Shown here: piece by piece, positions 8,641-16,396 of the stretch | Numbering within the stretch: position 1 is the stretch's first letter | How the letters are laid out: the number at the start of each line of letters is the position of its first letter | DNA from: Myxococcus eversor | GTDB lineage: Bacteria; Myxococcota; Myxococcia; Myxococcales; Myxococcaceae | Direction: 5' to 3' | NCBI RefSeq assembly: GCF_010894455.1 | Contig: NZ_JAAIXY010000003.1 | Location: 186,001 to 250,000, forward strand | DNA: 64,000 nt | Notes under the pieces: model-generated | Seen by the model: only the letters and a program-made list of their open reading frames with translations | Databases searched by the model: none | Told to the model about the DNA's origin: nothing | Made by a program: the position numbers and the translations under genes

Positions 8641-9141
8641 CTAGCGCACCAGCCGGGTGTTCCGGTCCTGCCAGCCCATCGGGTGGTAACCCCAGCCGTG
8701 GTTGTAGTCCGTCGTGCTCCCCACCACCGCCCCATCCTCCCCACCGAGGCCCTGGGATGCCGGAGCGTAGGTCGCGCCACCCTCGATGCCATACCGGTCC
8801 TGCATCATCTTCCCCTTGTCATCCCAGAGGGAGTTGTTCTGCTTTCCCTCCAGCTTGGGCGTGCGCGGGTCGATGCTGGAGCCGATGTCCTTGATGGTGC
8901 CGTTGTGCCCGCGGTCCGCGACCATCAGCCACGGCGGGGACTTCTCCGGGTGCACGTTGCCCTGCATGTCCAGGAGGGCCTCCGGCTGGATGCCACGCTG
9001 GGCGAACGGGCCACCACGGCTCTCGTCCGGCTGCTTGCCACCCGTCTCGGGCAGAGCACCACAGCCCACGGCGCCCAGGACCCCCACCGTCACCGCCGCC
9101 ACCTGAACCCACCGACGGAAATTCCGCTCGCGCATGTCCAC
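8641..9141 (-). CDS. Hypothetical lipoprotein
   Basis: Up to 166 aa; a start at the third codon (MRERNFRRW) is equally likely. It has a basic N-terminus, a hydrophobic core and the lipobox LGAVGC. The mature part contains motifs such as PPWLMVADRGHNGTIKD and ends with a Tyr/Trp-rich stretch (YNHGWGYHPMGW). I do not recognise a family. It precedes the lipoprotein gene at 8080-8541 on the same strand and probably shares its transcript. Confidence 0.7.
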   Translation of the reverse strand: MDMRERNFRRWVQVAAVTVGVLGAVGCGALPETGGKQPDESRGGPFAQRGIQPEALLDMQGNVHPEKSPPWLMVADRGHNGTIKDIGSSIDPRTPKLEGKQNNSLWDDKGKMMQDRYGIEGGATYAPASQGLGGEDGAVVGSTTDYNHGWGYHPMGWQDRNTRLVR

Positions 9142-9517
9142 TCCTCGGCTTGTCTGTCTTCAAGTTCCCCGCATCCCCAGAGAGTGGACACGCCTGGTGT
9201 CCAAACCACGGGCCGGGTACACGGCGGCCTCTCGGGCCGCTTGCTCAGTTAAACCCTCGGCCGTGCTCGCGCACTGTCTTCTTCGCTGACACTGTGGACT
9301 GAGACTTCTTCGCGACAGAAGCCCGCGTCTCGCCGCAAACCTTGCGCGACGTGTGCACGATTTGCGCGAAGGAATCCGGGCTCGGGCTCGAGCACTCACC
9401 GCATGGAGCGCGGGAGGGAGACCTCGAGTTGGAGAGACGTAAGGAGCTGGCGTGGACGAGGCGGGATTCACCGCGTCCACGCCTCTCGGCAGTGGCCTAC
9501 TTCACGGCAGCCGTCCG
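9142..9517. other. Intergenic region, nothing recognised
   Basis: These 376 bp lie between the end of the peroxiredoxin gene (minus strand) and the start of the lipoprotein operon (minus strand). They presumably hold a terminator and the lipoprotein operon promoter. No open frame with a credible protein, RNA gene or strong inverted repeat was found. Confidence 0.5.
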
Positions 9518-10684
9518 CTACTTCCGCTTCGCGGCGGACTTCTTCTTCGCGGGAGCGGCCTTCTTCGCCGAGGCCCCCTTCTTCGCGGACGCCTTCTTCA
9601 CGGGCGCCGCCTTCTTCGCGGACGCCTTCTTCGCGGATGCCTTCTTCACCGGAGCGGCCTTCTTCGCGGACACCTTCTTCGCGGATGCCTTCTTCACCGG
9701 AGCGGCCTTCTTCGCGGACACCTTCTTCGCGGGCGCCGCCTTCTTCGCCGAGGCCCCCTTCTTCGCCGGAGCAGCCTTCTTCACAGGCGTCTTCTGCGCG
9801 GGAGCAGCCTTTTCCGCGGGCGCGGCCTTCTTCACAGGCGCCGCCATTTCCGCAGGCACGGCCTTCTTCGCGGACGCCTTCGTGGGCGCGGCCTTCTTCA
9901 CCGGCGCGGCACCTTCCGCGGGCGCGGCCTTCGTCGTGGACGCGGCCTTCTTCACGGGCGCCGCCTTCACCTCGGCATCCACGGTGGCCACGGCCTCATC
10001 CCGCGACTCGGGCTTGCTCGCCGGAGCCTTCGTCGCCGCGGACTTCCGCTTCGCGGGCTCGAACTTCGTCACCCGCGCCGGCGCCGTCAACGGCGTCCCC
10101 GAGAGCGGAGTGAGCTCATCGGCGGCCCTCTCCGAGCCCCTCACGTACGCCGCGGACAACTCGGGCGCCGGCGCCTGCTCCACCTCTAACGCGGACCCGC
10201 CCGCCACCGGAGCACTCGGCTTCGCACCCAGCGCGGCGAGCACCTCCACGACGTGGCCGTTCACCTTCACCTTCGGCCACACCTGCTTCACCTTGCCGTC
10301 CGTCCCAATCAGGAACGTGGCGCGGTTGATTCCCAGGAACTTGCGTCCATACAGCGACTTCTCCCCCCACACGCCATAGGCGTCCGACACCTGGTGCTCG
10401 GTGTCCGCCAGCAGCGGGAAGGGAAGGTTGAACTTGGTCGCGAACTTGCGATGGCTCGCCGTGCTGTCCGCGGACACACCGAGCACCACCGCGCCGGCGG
10501 CCTCCAGCACCGAGTGCTCGTCGCGGAAGGCGCACGCCTCCACGGTGCATCCGGGAGTGTCATCCTTCGGATAGAAATAGAGGACGACGTTCTTCCCCGC
10601 GAGCTGCGAGAGCGTCACGGAGTTGCCGTCCTGGTCCTGAAGCACGAAGTCGGGAGCCGCGTCACCTGCTTGGGGCATGGGCAT
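9518..10684 (-). CDS. bcp: Bcp-type peroxiredoxin with long Lys/Ala/Pro-rich tail
   Basis: 388 aa from ATG 10684 (MPMPQAGDAAPDF); an upstream extension of the frame looks non-coding. Residues 1-155 are a complete bacterioferritin-comigratory-protein peroxiredoxin: peroxidatic Cys46 in DDTPGCT and resolving Cys51, five residues apart as in E. coli Bcp. It should reduce hydroperoxides using thioredoxin. Residues from about 215 to 388 are a repetitive tail of KKAAPAKKASAKK-type units resembling histone H1. Usual Bcp length is about 155 aa, so the tail more than doubles the protein. The tail could bind DNA or RNA. Confidence 0.92.
   Translation of the reverse strand: MPMPQAGDAAPDFVLQDQDGNSVTLSQLAGKNVVLYFYPKDDTPGCTVEACAFRDEHSVLEAAGAVVLGVSADSTASHRKFATKFNLPFPLLADTEHQVSDAYGVWGEKSLYGRKFLGINRATFLIGTDGKVKQVWPKVKVNGHVVEVLAALGAKPSAPVAGGSALEVEQAPAPELSAAYVRGSERAADELTPLSGTPLTAPARVTKFEPAKRKSAATKAPASKPESRDEAVATVDAEVKAAPVKKAASTTKAAPAEGAAPVKKAAPTKASAKKAVPAEMAAPVKKAAPAEKAAPAQKTPVKKAAPAKKGASAKKAAPAKKVSAKKAAPVKKASAKKVSAKKAAPVKKASAKKASAKKAAPVKKASAKKGASAKKAAPAKKKSAAKRK
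9527..9990 (-). repeat. Coding low-complexity repeats (Lys-rich tail)
   Basis: Degenerate in-frame repeats of about 15-45 bases, built on GCCTTCTTCGCGGA-like words on the plus strand. They encode the KKA(A/S)AKK-type tail of the peroxiredoxin. The array may change length by slippage or recombination. Confidence 0.8.
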
Positions 10685-10736
10685 GCGCGCTCCATAGCCA
10701 CAAACCCGGCGCGTTCTCAATCATCCGTGAGCAACG

Positions 10737-11231
10737 TCAATGCGGCTCGCCGCCGTGCTCGTGGCCCTGCTCCCCGGGGGGATGGCTCTTCGCCTCCAGT
10801 TTGACGAGGTCCGCGTGGCACTGCCCCAACGCCGTGCGCAACGGCTCGCGCGCCGCGGCATCCGTCGCCTGTCCCAGCTTCTTCGCCAGCGCCTCGCACG
10901 CGGCGCGCTTCACGTCCGCCTCGCTGGTGCCCGGCCCCGTCGCGCCAGGGGTCGCCAGCGGACGGGGAGGCAGGCTGCCCCGCAGACCCCGGATGGCCGC
11001 GAGCCGCTTGTCCGCTTCCGGACGCGAGCGAGAGCCCGCGGGCACCTTCTCCAGCGACGCCACGACTGCGTCCCACGCCGGGTCCGTCGGCGGCACGCCC
11101 TTGTCCACCAGCGCCTCGTATTGCGCATTGGCTTCCTGGAATTGCTTCTTCCCCGAGTCACACCCGGAGAAGAGGACCCAACAAAGCCCGAGCGAGAGCA
11201 CGGTCGGCAGCGGTCGGAAGGCAGTCCACAT
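10737..11231 (-). CDS. Hypothetical lipoprotein
   Basis: 164 aa. The signal sequence ends in the lipobox LFSGC. The mature protein is alpha-helical in character (KKQFQEANAQYEALVDKGVP), with two further Cys residues (in RAACEALAKK and LGQCHADLV) and a His-rich end (GEQGHEHGGEPH). It has no recognised domain. It is divergent from the Ni/Co-type transporter gene, with 56 bp between them, and the His-rich tail could bind metal, which fits that neighbour only loosely. Confidence 0.7.
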   Translation of the reverse strand: MWTAFRPLPTVLSLGLCWVLFSGCDSGKKQFQEANAQYEALVDKGVPPTDPAWDAVVASLEKVPAGSRSRPEADKRLAAIRGLRGSLPPRPLATPGATGPGTSEADVKRAACEALAKKLGQATDAAAREPLRTALGQCHADLVKLEAKSHPPGEQGHEHGGEPH

Positions 11232-11287
11232 GACGCGTAGGTACCTCTTGCTGGCCTCTGGAGGGAAGCGCGGGTAGGGTCCGCGTC

Positions 11288-11935
11288 GTGCAGCCCATTC
11301 TCCTTGCCTTCCTGCTCGGTCTATCCCAAGGCCTGCTCCACGCCGTGGGGCCGGACCATTGCGCGGCCGTGGCCACGCTCGGAACCCTGAATGGGGGCCG
11401 GCGGCGCGCGGCCATCGCCACCGCCTTCCGCTTCGCGCTGGGGCACGCGGCCATGCTGGGCGGCATCGCCTCCCTGTGCCTCCTGGCCGGCGTGGGCCTG
11501 TCCGAGACGTTCGAGCGCTGGGCCGAAATCTTCGGTGGCGCCGTGCTGGTGGCCCTCGCCGTGACGGCGCTGCTGTTCCCCAACAGCCTCCACCACGGCC
11601 ACCCCCACCTCCCCCACCACTCGAAGGAGCCGCACGAGCACGTGCACACCGTCAGCACCGCCGCCGGCGCGCTGATGGCCGTCAGCGGCGTGCGCTCGTT
11701 GCTGCTCGCCCTGCCCCCGCTGCTCGTCGGCGGCAGCATGAGCCTGGCCGCGTGGACGTACCTGCCCGGCTTCGCGCTGGGCATCCTCATCGGCATGGGG
11801 ACCGTGGGTCTGCTCTTCGCCGAGGGCATCACCCGCCTCAACGACCGCATCACCATGTGGGTACAGCGCGGCGTCGCCCTGGGCTCCGGTGCGCTCGGCC
11901 TGTTCTGGATTGGCTCCCGCCTGACGGGCGGCTGA
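11288..11935 (+). CDS. Ni/Co-type membrane transporter (HupE/UreJ/NicO-like)
   Basis: 215 aa, GTG start. Six or so hydrophobic helices with LHAVGPDHCAAVATL in the first helix region, matching the HxxxxDH motif of NicO/RcnA-like nickel and cobalt transporters. A cytoplasmic or periplasmic loop is rich in His (HHGHPHLPHH and HEHVH), as in metal exporters of this type. It could export or import Ni/Co or another transition metal. A small hairpin follows the stop. Confidence 0.78.
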   Translation: MQPILLAFLLGLSQGLLHAVGPDHCAAVATLGTLNGGRRRAAIATAFRFALGHAAMLGGIASLCLLAGVGLSETFERWAEIFGGAVLVALAVTALLFPNSLHHGHPHLPHHSKEPHEHVHTVSTAAGALMAVSGVRSLLLALPPLLVGGSMSLAAWTYLPGFALGILIGMGTVGLLFAEGITRLNDRITMWVQRGVALGSGALGLFWIGSRLTGG

Positions 11936-11950
11936 ACCCACACAGACACC

Positions 11951-11971
11951 GGGCGCCACGTGACGGCGCCC
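11951..11971. terminator. Hairpin between convergent genes
   Basis: GGGCGCC and GGCGCCC form a 7-bp stem with a 7-nt loop. It lies 15 bp after the transporter stop and 20 bp beyond the end of the convergent response-regulator gene, so it may end both transcripts. Confidence 0.5.
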
Positions 11972-11990
11972 GCCCGGCGACCCGACCGCG

Positions 11991-13319
11991 CTACGAGCGC
12001 TTGTCCAGGATGCCCAGCGACATCATCGCCACCAGGAAGCCGTAGACGACGTGCTCGGGGCGATTGGCGAACGCCAGGAGCTCCGCGACGGTGCGGTTGC
12101 CATCAATCTTGGGCAACAGCTCCGCCTCCCACCGCTCCAGCTCCACTTCGTTGAGCTGGTACGCCGGGGCCACCGCGGGGATGAGCCGGTCCTCCGGCTG
12201 CAGCAGGCGGCGCAGGCGCTCCGGCTTGTAGAGCTTCTTGATGCCGCGGACGATGAGGTTGCCCGGGTGCACGTCCAGCTTGATGGACTCCGCGCTGGCC
12301 TTCTCCCGGAAGCTCATCACGTACGTGCCGTCTTCCCACGCGAAGAGCGAGTAGATGACGGCCTTCACCTGCTGGCCCACGTAGTACAGCCGCTCGGTGT
12401 CCTTGAGCAGGCCGCGCTCCACCAGCACGTCACCGGTGCGCCGGTTCGTCGCGCCCGCCACGGCGGAGGCGTCCTGGAGCTGCTCGGGTTTGATTTTTCC
12501 CACGCGGACCAGGAACTGTCCGAAGCGGTCCGCCAGCAGGTTGGAGAGGGCGAACACCGGCATGCCCTTCTCGAAATAGACGACCTTCTTCACCTTGCCG
12601 CGCTGGATGCCCAGCTCGCCCGTCTCGCGCGACAGGTAGTAGGCGGTGAGCAACGAGGGCAGGTTGTCCTTCAGCTCCCCCCGGCGGCTGCCCGGCGCGC
12701 CCGAGCCCGCGGGCGGAGGGTCCGGCGGCCGGCCCGGCGTGGGCGGACGCACCTGGGTGGCCGGCACCTTCTGCATGGGGCTGGCGGTGAGGTTGGCGCC
12801 GCGAATCTCCGCGGTGATGTTGCCGCCGCCCGTCACCTTGATGCGGCCCGTCAACTCCATCACGTCCTGCGGGCCCTCCTCCTCCACGTCGATGTCCAGC
12901 TCCACCTCGAAGGCGTCCTGGAGGGAGCCAGCGGGCGGGGCCTTCTTCTCCGGAGCGAGGACCTTGGTGACGGCCTCGAGCAGCTTCTGCGCCTCGAAGG
13001 GCTTCTCGAAGTAGCCGGCGGACTGGTACTTCTGGCGGGCCTCCAGCGCGTGCTTGCCGCCCTTGAAGACGCCGGTGATGAAGAGCAGCGGGAGCTGGGC
13101 GTTGTCCTTCCGCAGCGCGTCCGCCAGGTGGTAGCCCATCATGTCCGGCAGCAGGATGTCCAAGACGGCCGCGCCCGGTGGATTGGCGCGAGCCACTTCA
13201 ATCGCCTGCCTGCCGCGGCTGGCGCCGACGACCTCGTAGCCCGCATCCTCGAAGAGCTGCGTGAGGAGGGAGAGAAGCTCCGGGTTGTCATCGACGACGA
13301 GGATTCTGGGGGCGGCCAT
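11991..13319 (-). CDS. Response regulator with DUF4388-type C-terminal module
   Basis: 442 aa from ATG 13319 (MAAPRILVVDDN); the longer open frame starts upstream without support. Residues 1-120 are a CheY-like receiver: acidic pair in VVDDN, phospho-acceptor Asp in VLDILLPD, and Lys in YFEKPF. A Pro-rich linker follows. The remainder, with SLLTAYYLSRETGELGIQRG and KVVYFEKGMPVFA, matches the PatA-like/DUF4388 domain common in myxobacterial regulators of motility and development. There is no DNA-binding domain, so output is probably by protein contact. Confidence 0.85.
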   Translation of the reverse strand: MAAPRILVVDDNPELLSLLTQLFEDAGYEVVGASRGRQAIEVARANPPGAAVLDILLPDMMGYHLADALRKDNAQLPLLFITGVFKGGKHALEARQKYQSAGYFEKPFEAQKLLEAVTKVLAPEKKAPPAGSLQDAFEVELDIDVEEEGPQDVMELTGRIKVTGGGNITAEIRGANLTASPMQKVPATQVRPPTPGRPPDPPPAGSGAPGSRRGELKDNLPSLLTAYYLSRETGELGIQRGKVKKVVYFEKGMPVFALSNLLADRFGQFLVRVGKIKPEQLQDASAVAGATNRRTGDVLVERGLLKDTERLYYVGQQVKAVIYSLFAWEDGTYVMSFREKASAESIKLDVHPGNLIVRGIKKLYKPERLRRLLQPEDRLIPAVAPAYQLNEVELERWEAELLPKIDGNRTVAELLAFANRPEHVVYGFLVAMMSLGILDKRS

Positions 13320-13433
13320 CGCGGGTCGTACGCTACCAGATGAAGGCGGAGGGGTGGGACAATCTACCCCCGACTTCCGGTTTCCACGGTGGATGCATCT
13401 GTGCGGCCGGGCGGTTAGGGTGACGACCCCGTC

Positions 13434-13799
13434 ATGTCCTTTCGTCACCTCGTTCGCGCCCAGGGCCTGTTCCTGCTGGCCTGCCTCCCGCTCTTGCTGC
13501 CCGCCGTCGCACTCGCTCAGTCGTCCAGCGATGGAGGCATCATCATCCCCCTCCCGGACGCCTCCTCGGGAGAGGGCGGGCCCGACCGGGACAACCCGGA
13601 GGGAGAGGACGGAACGGGGCGGGTGAACACCGTCTGCCGCAGCACCGGAGACTGCTCGCCGCGCTTCACTTGCGAGAACGGCACCTGCCGCTACACGGGG
13701 GTGCGCAAGGCGGAGCAGGTGGGCTGTCTGATGGGCGCGGAGGCCGCGCTGGTGATGGTGGGACTGGCCGGTCTGGCCCTCCCCCGGAAGAAGCGTTAG
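13434..13799 (+). CDS. Small Cys-rich exported protein with MYXO-CTERM-like tail
   Basis: 121 aa. Signal peptide with LLACLPLLLPAVALAQ. The mature part holds CRSTGDCSPRFTCENGTC, a compact four-Cys module. The C-terminus is a tripartite tail: Cys (VGCLMG), a hydrophobic helix, then PRKKR. This is the layout of MYXO-CTERM sorting signals, which myxobacteria process and lipidate for surface display, although the Gly-Cys context is not canonical. It is divergent from the response regulator and 11 bp upstream of the methyltransferase. Confidence 0.75.
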   Translation: MSFRHLVRAQGLFLLACLPLLLPAVALAQSSSDGGIIIPLPDASSGEGGPDRDNPEGEDGTGRVNTVCRSTGDCSPRFTCENGTCRYTGVRKAEQVGCLMGAEAALVMVGLAGLALPRKKR

Positions 13800-13810
13800 G
13801 GGGCGAGCAC

Positions 13811-14854
13811 ATGCGGCTGGGGCTCAAGGCGGACAACCTGCTGGAGCGAGTGGCGGACTGGTTCAACCTGGCCCCCCAACCCCTGGCCCACGCCTTCTTC
13901 GGGATGATGGCCTCGCGCACGCTGATGGCGGGCGTGCGGCTGGGCATCTACGCCGCGCTGGCGGATGGCGCGGCCACCTCGGAGGCCCTGGCGGCGCGGT
14001 TGAAGCTGTCTCCGGAGGGGACGCGCTCGCTCCTGGAGGCGCTGATAGCGTGCGAGGCGGTGGAGCGTCAGCGCGACGGCCGCTACCGCCTGGCGCCGCG
14101 CTCGAAGCGGTGGCTGGACCCGCGCTCGCCCAAGTACGTGGGCGCGTTCCTGGAGTTCAACTACGCGCAGTGGGATTGGTGGACGGGGCTGGAGGGCGTG
14201 GTGCGCTCGGGCGAGGCGGTGGACATCCACGACTTCGCCCCCGAGGACCCGCGCTGGCGCGACTACATCCACGCCATGCACCAGCTCGCCCGGCTGGCGG
14301 CGCCGGAAGTCGCGGGCGCCATCCCCCTGCCCCGAGGCGCCAAACAGCTGTTGGATCTGGGCGGCGCCCATGGCTGGTTCGCCGCGGAGCTGTGCCTGCG
14401 CAACAAGGGCCTCAAGGCCACGGTGCTGGATTTGGAAGGCAGCGTGCGCGTGGGGCGGGACATCATCGCCTCCGCGGGGCTGAGCCACCTCGTCACGCAC
14501 CAGGCCGGGGACATCCTCACCGCGGAGCTGGGCGGCCTCCATGACGGGGTGCTGTTGTTCCAGGTGATGCACCACCTGACGCCCGCGCAGAACGTGGCGC
14601 TCCTGCGCCGCATCCGCGCCTCGCTGGCGCCCAAGGGGACGCTGGCCGTGCTGGAGTACCTGCGCGAGGACATCCAGGACCCGACCAGCTCCGCGCCCCT
14701 CATCGGCCTGCACTACTTCGTCACCTCGGGCGCGGACGCCTACACGCCCGCGGAGGTGGAGGGCTTCCTCGACGACGCGGGCTACCGCATCGAGAGCAGC
14801 CGACCCATCCGAAACCTCCCCCTCCAGACGCTGCTGATCGCCCGACTCGACTGA
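13811..14854 (+). CDS. SAM-dependent O-methyltransferase (acetylserotonin-OMT type)
   Basis: 347 aa from ATG 13811. The N-terminal winged-helix dimerisation region (GIYAALADGAATSEALAARL) is followed by a Rossmann methyltransferase core with LLDLGGAHGWFAAELCLRN (motif I) and LFQVMHHLTPAQ. This is the layout of small-molecule O-methyltransferases of the hydroxyneurosporene/acetylserotonin group. The substrate is not evident. It lies 83 bp upstream of the HAD-UbiA gene on the same strand and may be part of that operon. Confidence 0.82.
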   Translation: MRLGLKADNLLERVADWFNLAPQPLAHAFFGMMASRTLMAGVRLGIYAALADGAATSEALAARLKLSPEGTRSLLEALIACEAVERQRDGRYRLAPRSKRWLDPRSPKYVGAFLEFNYAQWDWWTGLEGVVRSGEAVDIHDFAPEDPRWRDYIHAMHQLARLAAPEVAGAIPLPRGAKQLLDLGGAHGWFAAELCLRNKGLKATVLDLEGSVRVGRDIIASAGLSHLVTHQAGDILTAELGGLHDGVLLFQVMHHLTPAQNVALLRRIRASLAPKGTLAVLEYLREDIQDPTSSAPLIGLHYFVTSGADAYTPAEVEGFLDDAGYRIESSRPIRNLPLQTLLIARLD

Positions 14855-14937
14855 GCGGTGCCCTGGCGGGCGGAGGGCCGTGCGCCCTTCCCGCGCCCGG
14901 AAGCCGTCCGACAGGGTAGCCTTCGCCTCCGCTTCCC

Positions 14938-16383
14938 ATGCTTCCAGAGACACCCCTCTCCGCAGACCCGCCAGACGTGGCGCTCGCCGTCGACCTCGAC
15001 GGGACGCTGGTGCGCACCGACACGCTGCACGAGAACCTGCTCGTGCTCTTCAAGCGCGCGCCCTGGCTGCTCCTGCTGATGCCCCTGTGGGTGCTGAAGG
15101 GCAAGGCGTACTTCAAGGCGGAAGTGGCAAAGCGGGCGGGGCTGGATGCCACCCAGTTGCCGTACAACGAGGAGCTGCTCGCGTTCCTCCACGAGGAGAA
15201 GGCGCGAGGCCGCAAGCTGGTGCTGGCCACGGCGGCGGACCAGCGAATCGCGCAGGCCGTCGCCGCGCACCTGGGCCTCTTCACGGAGGTCCACGCCAGC
15301 GACGGCACGGTGAATCTGTCCGGCGCGCGCAAGCTGGCGAAGCTGAAGGCGGCGCTGGGCACGTTCGACTACGCGGGCAACGACGCGGTGGACCTGCCGC
15401 TGTGGCGCGAGTCGCGGCACATCGTGGTGGTCCACGCGCCCGCGGGCGTGCTGGAGAAGGCGCGAGCGCTGGGGCGCCACGTGCACCGCGTCTTCGAGAA
15501 GCCCGCGGTCGGCCCGCGCGTCTGGGTGAAGGCGCTGCGCGTGCACCAGTGGGCGAAGAACGCGCTCGTCTTCGTGCCGGTGCTCGCCGCGCACAAGGCC
15601 GCGTCGCCGGACCTGCTCGCCCAGGCGATGCTGGCCTTCGTGGCGTTCAGCCTGTGCGCCTCCAGCGTGTACGTGCTCAACGACTTGTTGGATTTGGACG
15701 CGGACCGGCGGCACCCGACGAAGAAGAAGCGTCCCTTCGCGGCCTGCGCGCTGCCGGTGAGCGTGGGCGTGGCCCTGGCGCCGGTGCTGCTGCTCGCGGG
15801 AGCGGCGGTGTGTCTGCTGTTGCCGCCCGCCTTCTCCGCGCTGCTGGCGACGTACTACGCGATGACGCTGGCGTATTCGCTGCGGCTCAAGCAGGTGGTG
15901 ATGCTGGACGTGCTGGTGCTGGCGGGCCTGTACACGGTGCGCATCTTCGGCGGCTCGCTGGCGGTGGGCGTGCCCACGTCGAGCTGGCTGCTCATGTTCA
16001 GCATGTTCCTCTTCCTGTCGCTCGCGCTGGTGAAGCGGCTGAGCGAGGTGCGCCGGCTGCGGCTGTCCAACGAGACGACCGCGCACGGGCGCGGCTATCT
16101 GGCGCAGGACTACGAGCAGCTCGCCAGCCTGGGCGCGGCGGCGGGCCAGGTGTCCGTGCTGGTGCTGGCGCTGTACATCACGTCGAAGGAAGTGACTGTC
16201 TATTACGACCACCCGGAGCGGCTGTGGCTGTTGTGCCCGGTGATGCTCTACTGGGTGGGCCGCATCTGGGTGCTGGCGCATCGCGGGCAGGTGAACGAGG
16301 ACCCGCTCGTCTTCGCGCTCAAGGACAAGGTGAGCTACGCGGTGGGGCTCGTCTCAGCCCTGGTGCTGTGGGCGGCCACGTGA
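14938..16383 (+). CDS. HAD phosphatase fused to UbiA-family prenyltransferase (DPPR-synthase-like)
   Basis: 481 aa. Residues 15-190 are a HAD-type phosphatase with catalytic AVDLDGTL (Asp19/Asp21). Residues 195-481 form a multi-helix UbiA prenyltransferase with the metal motif NDLLDLDADRRHP (Asn248, Asp249, Asp252, Asp256) and a second conserved region YSLRLKQVVMLDV. The closest known pathway partner is decaprenyl-phosphate phosphoribosyltransferase (mycobacterial Rv3806c). The next two genes are DprE1- and DprE2-like, which supports transfer of phosphoribose to polyprenyl phosphate, with the HAD domain removing the 5-phosphate (inference). Inner-membrane enzyme. Confidence 0.85.
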   Translation: MLPETPLSADPPDVALAVDLDGTLVRTDTLHENLLVLFKRAPWLLLLMPLWVLKGKAYFKAEVAKRAGLDATQLPYNEELLAFLHEEKARGRKLVLATAADQRIAQAVAAHLGLFTEVHASDGTVNLSGARKLAKLKAALGTFDYAGNDAVDLPLWRESRHIVVVHAPAGVLEKARALGRHVHRVFEKPAVGPRVWVKALRVHQWAKNALVFVPVLAAHKAASPDLLAQAMLAFVAFSLCASSVYVLNDLLDLDADRRHPTKKKRPFAACALPVSVGVALAPVLLLAGAAVCLLLPPAFSALLATYYAMTLAYSLRLKQVVMLDVLVLAGLYTVRIFGGSLAVGVPTSSWLLMFSMFLFLSLALVKRLSEVRRLRLSNETTAHGRGYLAQDYEQLASLGAAAGQVSVLVLALYITSKEVTVYYDHPERLWLLCPVMLYWVGRIWVLAHRGQVNEDPLVFALKDKVSYAVGLVSALVLWAAT

Positions 16384-16396
16384 GAGGGCTTCCGCG

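Noticed and set aside
9342..10379. Phe/Ala-rich 345-aa plus-strand frame opposite the peroxiredoxin tail
   Set aside because: Repetitive antisense of the Lys-rich repeats (AAFFADAFF); it has no signal or domain and depends entirely on the repeats.
12051..13343. 430-aa frame opposite the response regulator
   Set aside because: Antisense shadow; the minus strand encodes a clear CheY-like receiver.
14782..16281. 499-aa minus frame opposite the HAD-UbiA gene
   Set aside because: Composition (Arg/His/Gln) typical of a shadow; the plus strand carries conserved motifs.
14938..16383. UbiA gene as part of ubiquinone/menaquinone synthesis
   Set aside because: No quinone genes nearby; the DprE1/DprE2-like genes and HAD fusion fit the phosphoribosyl route better.
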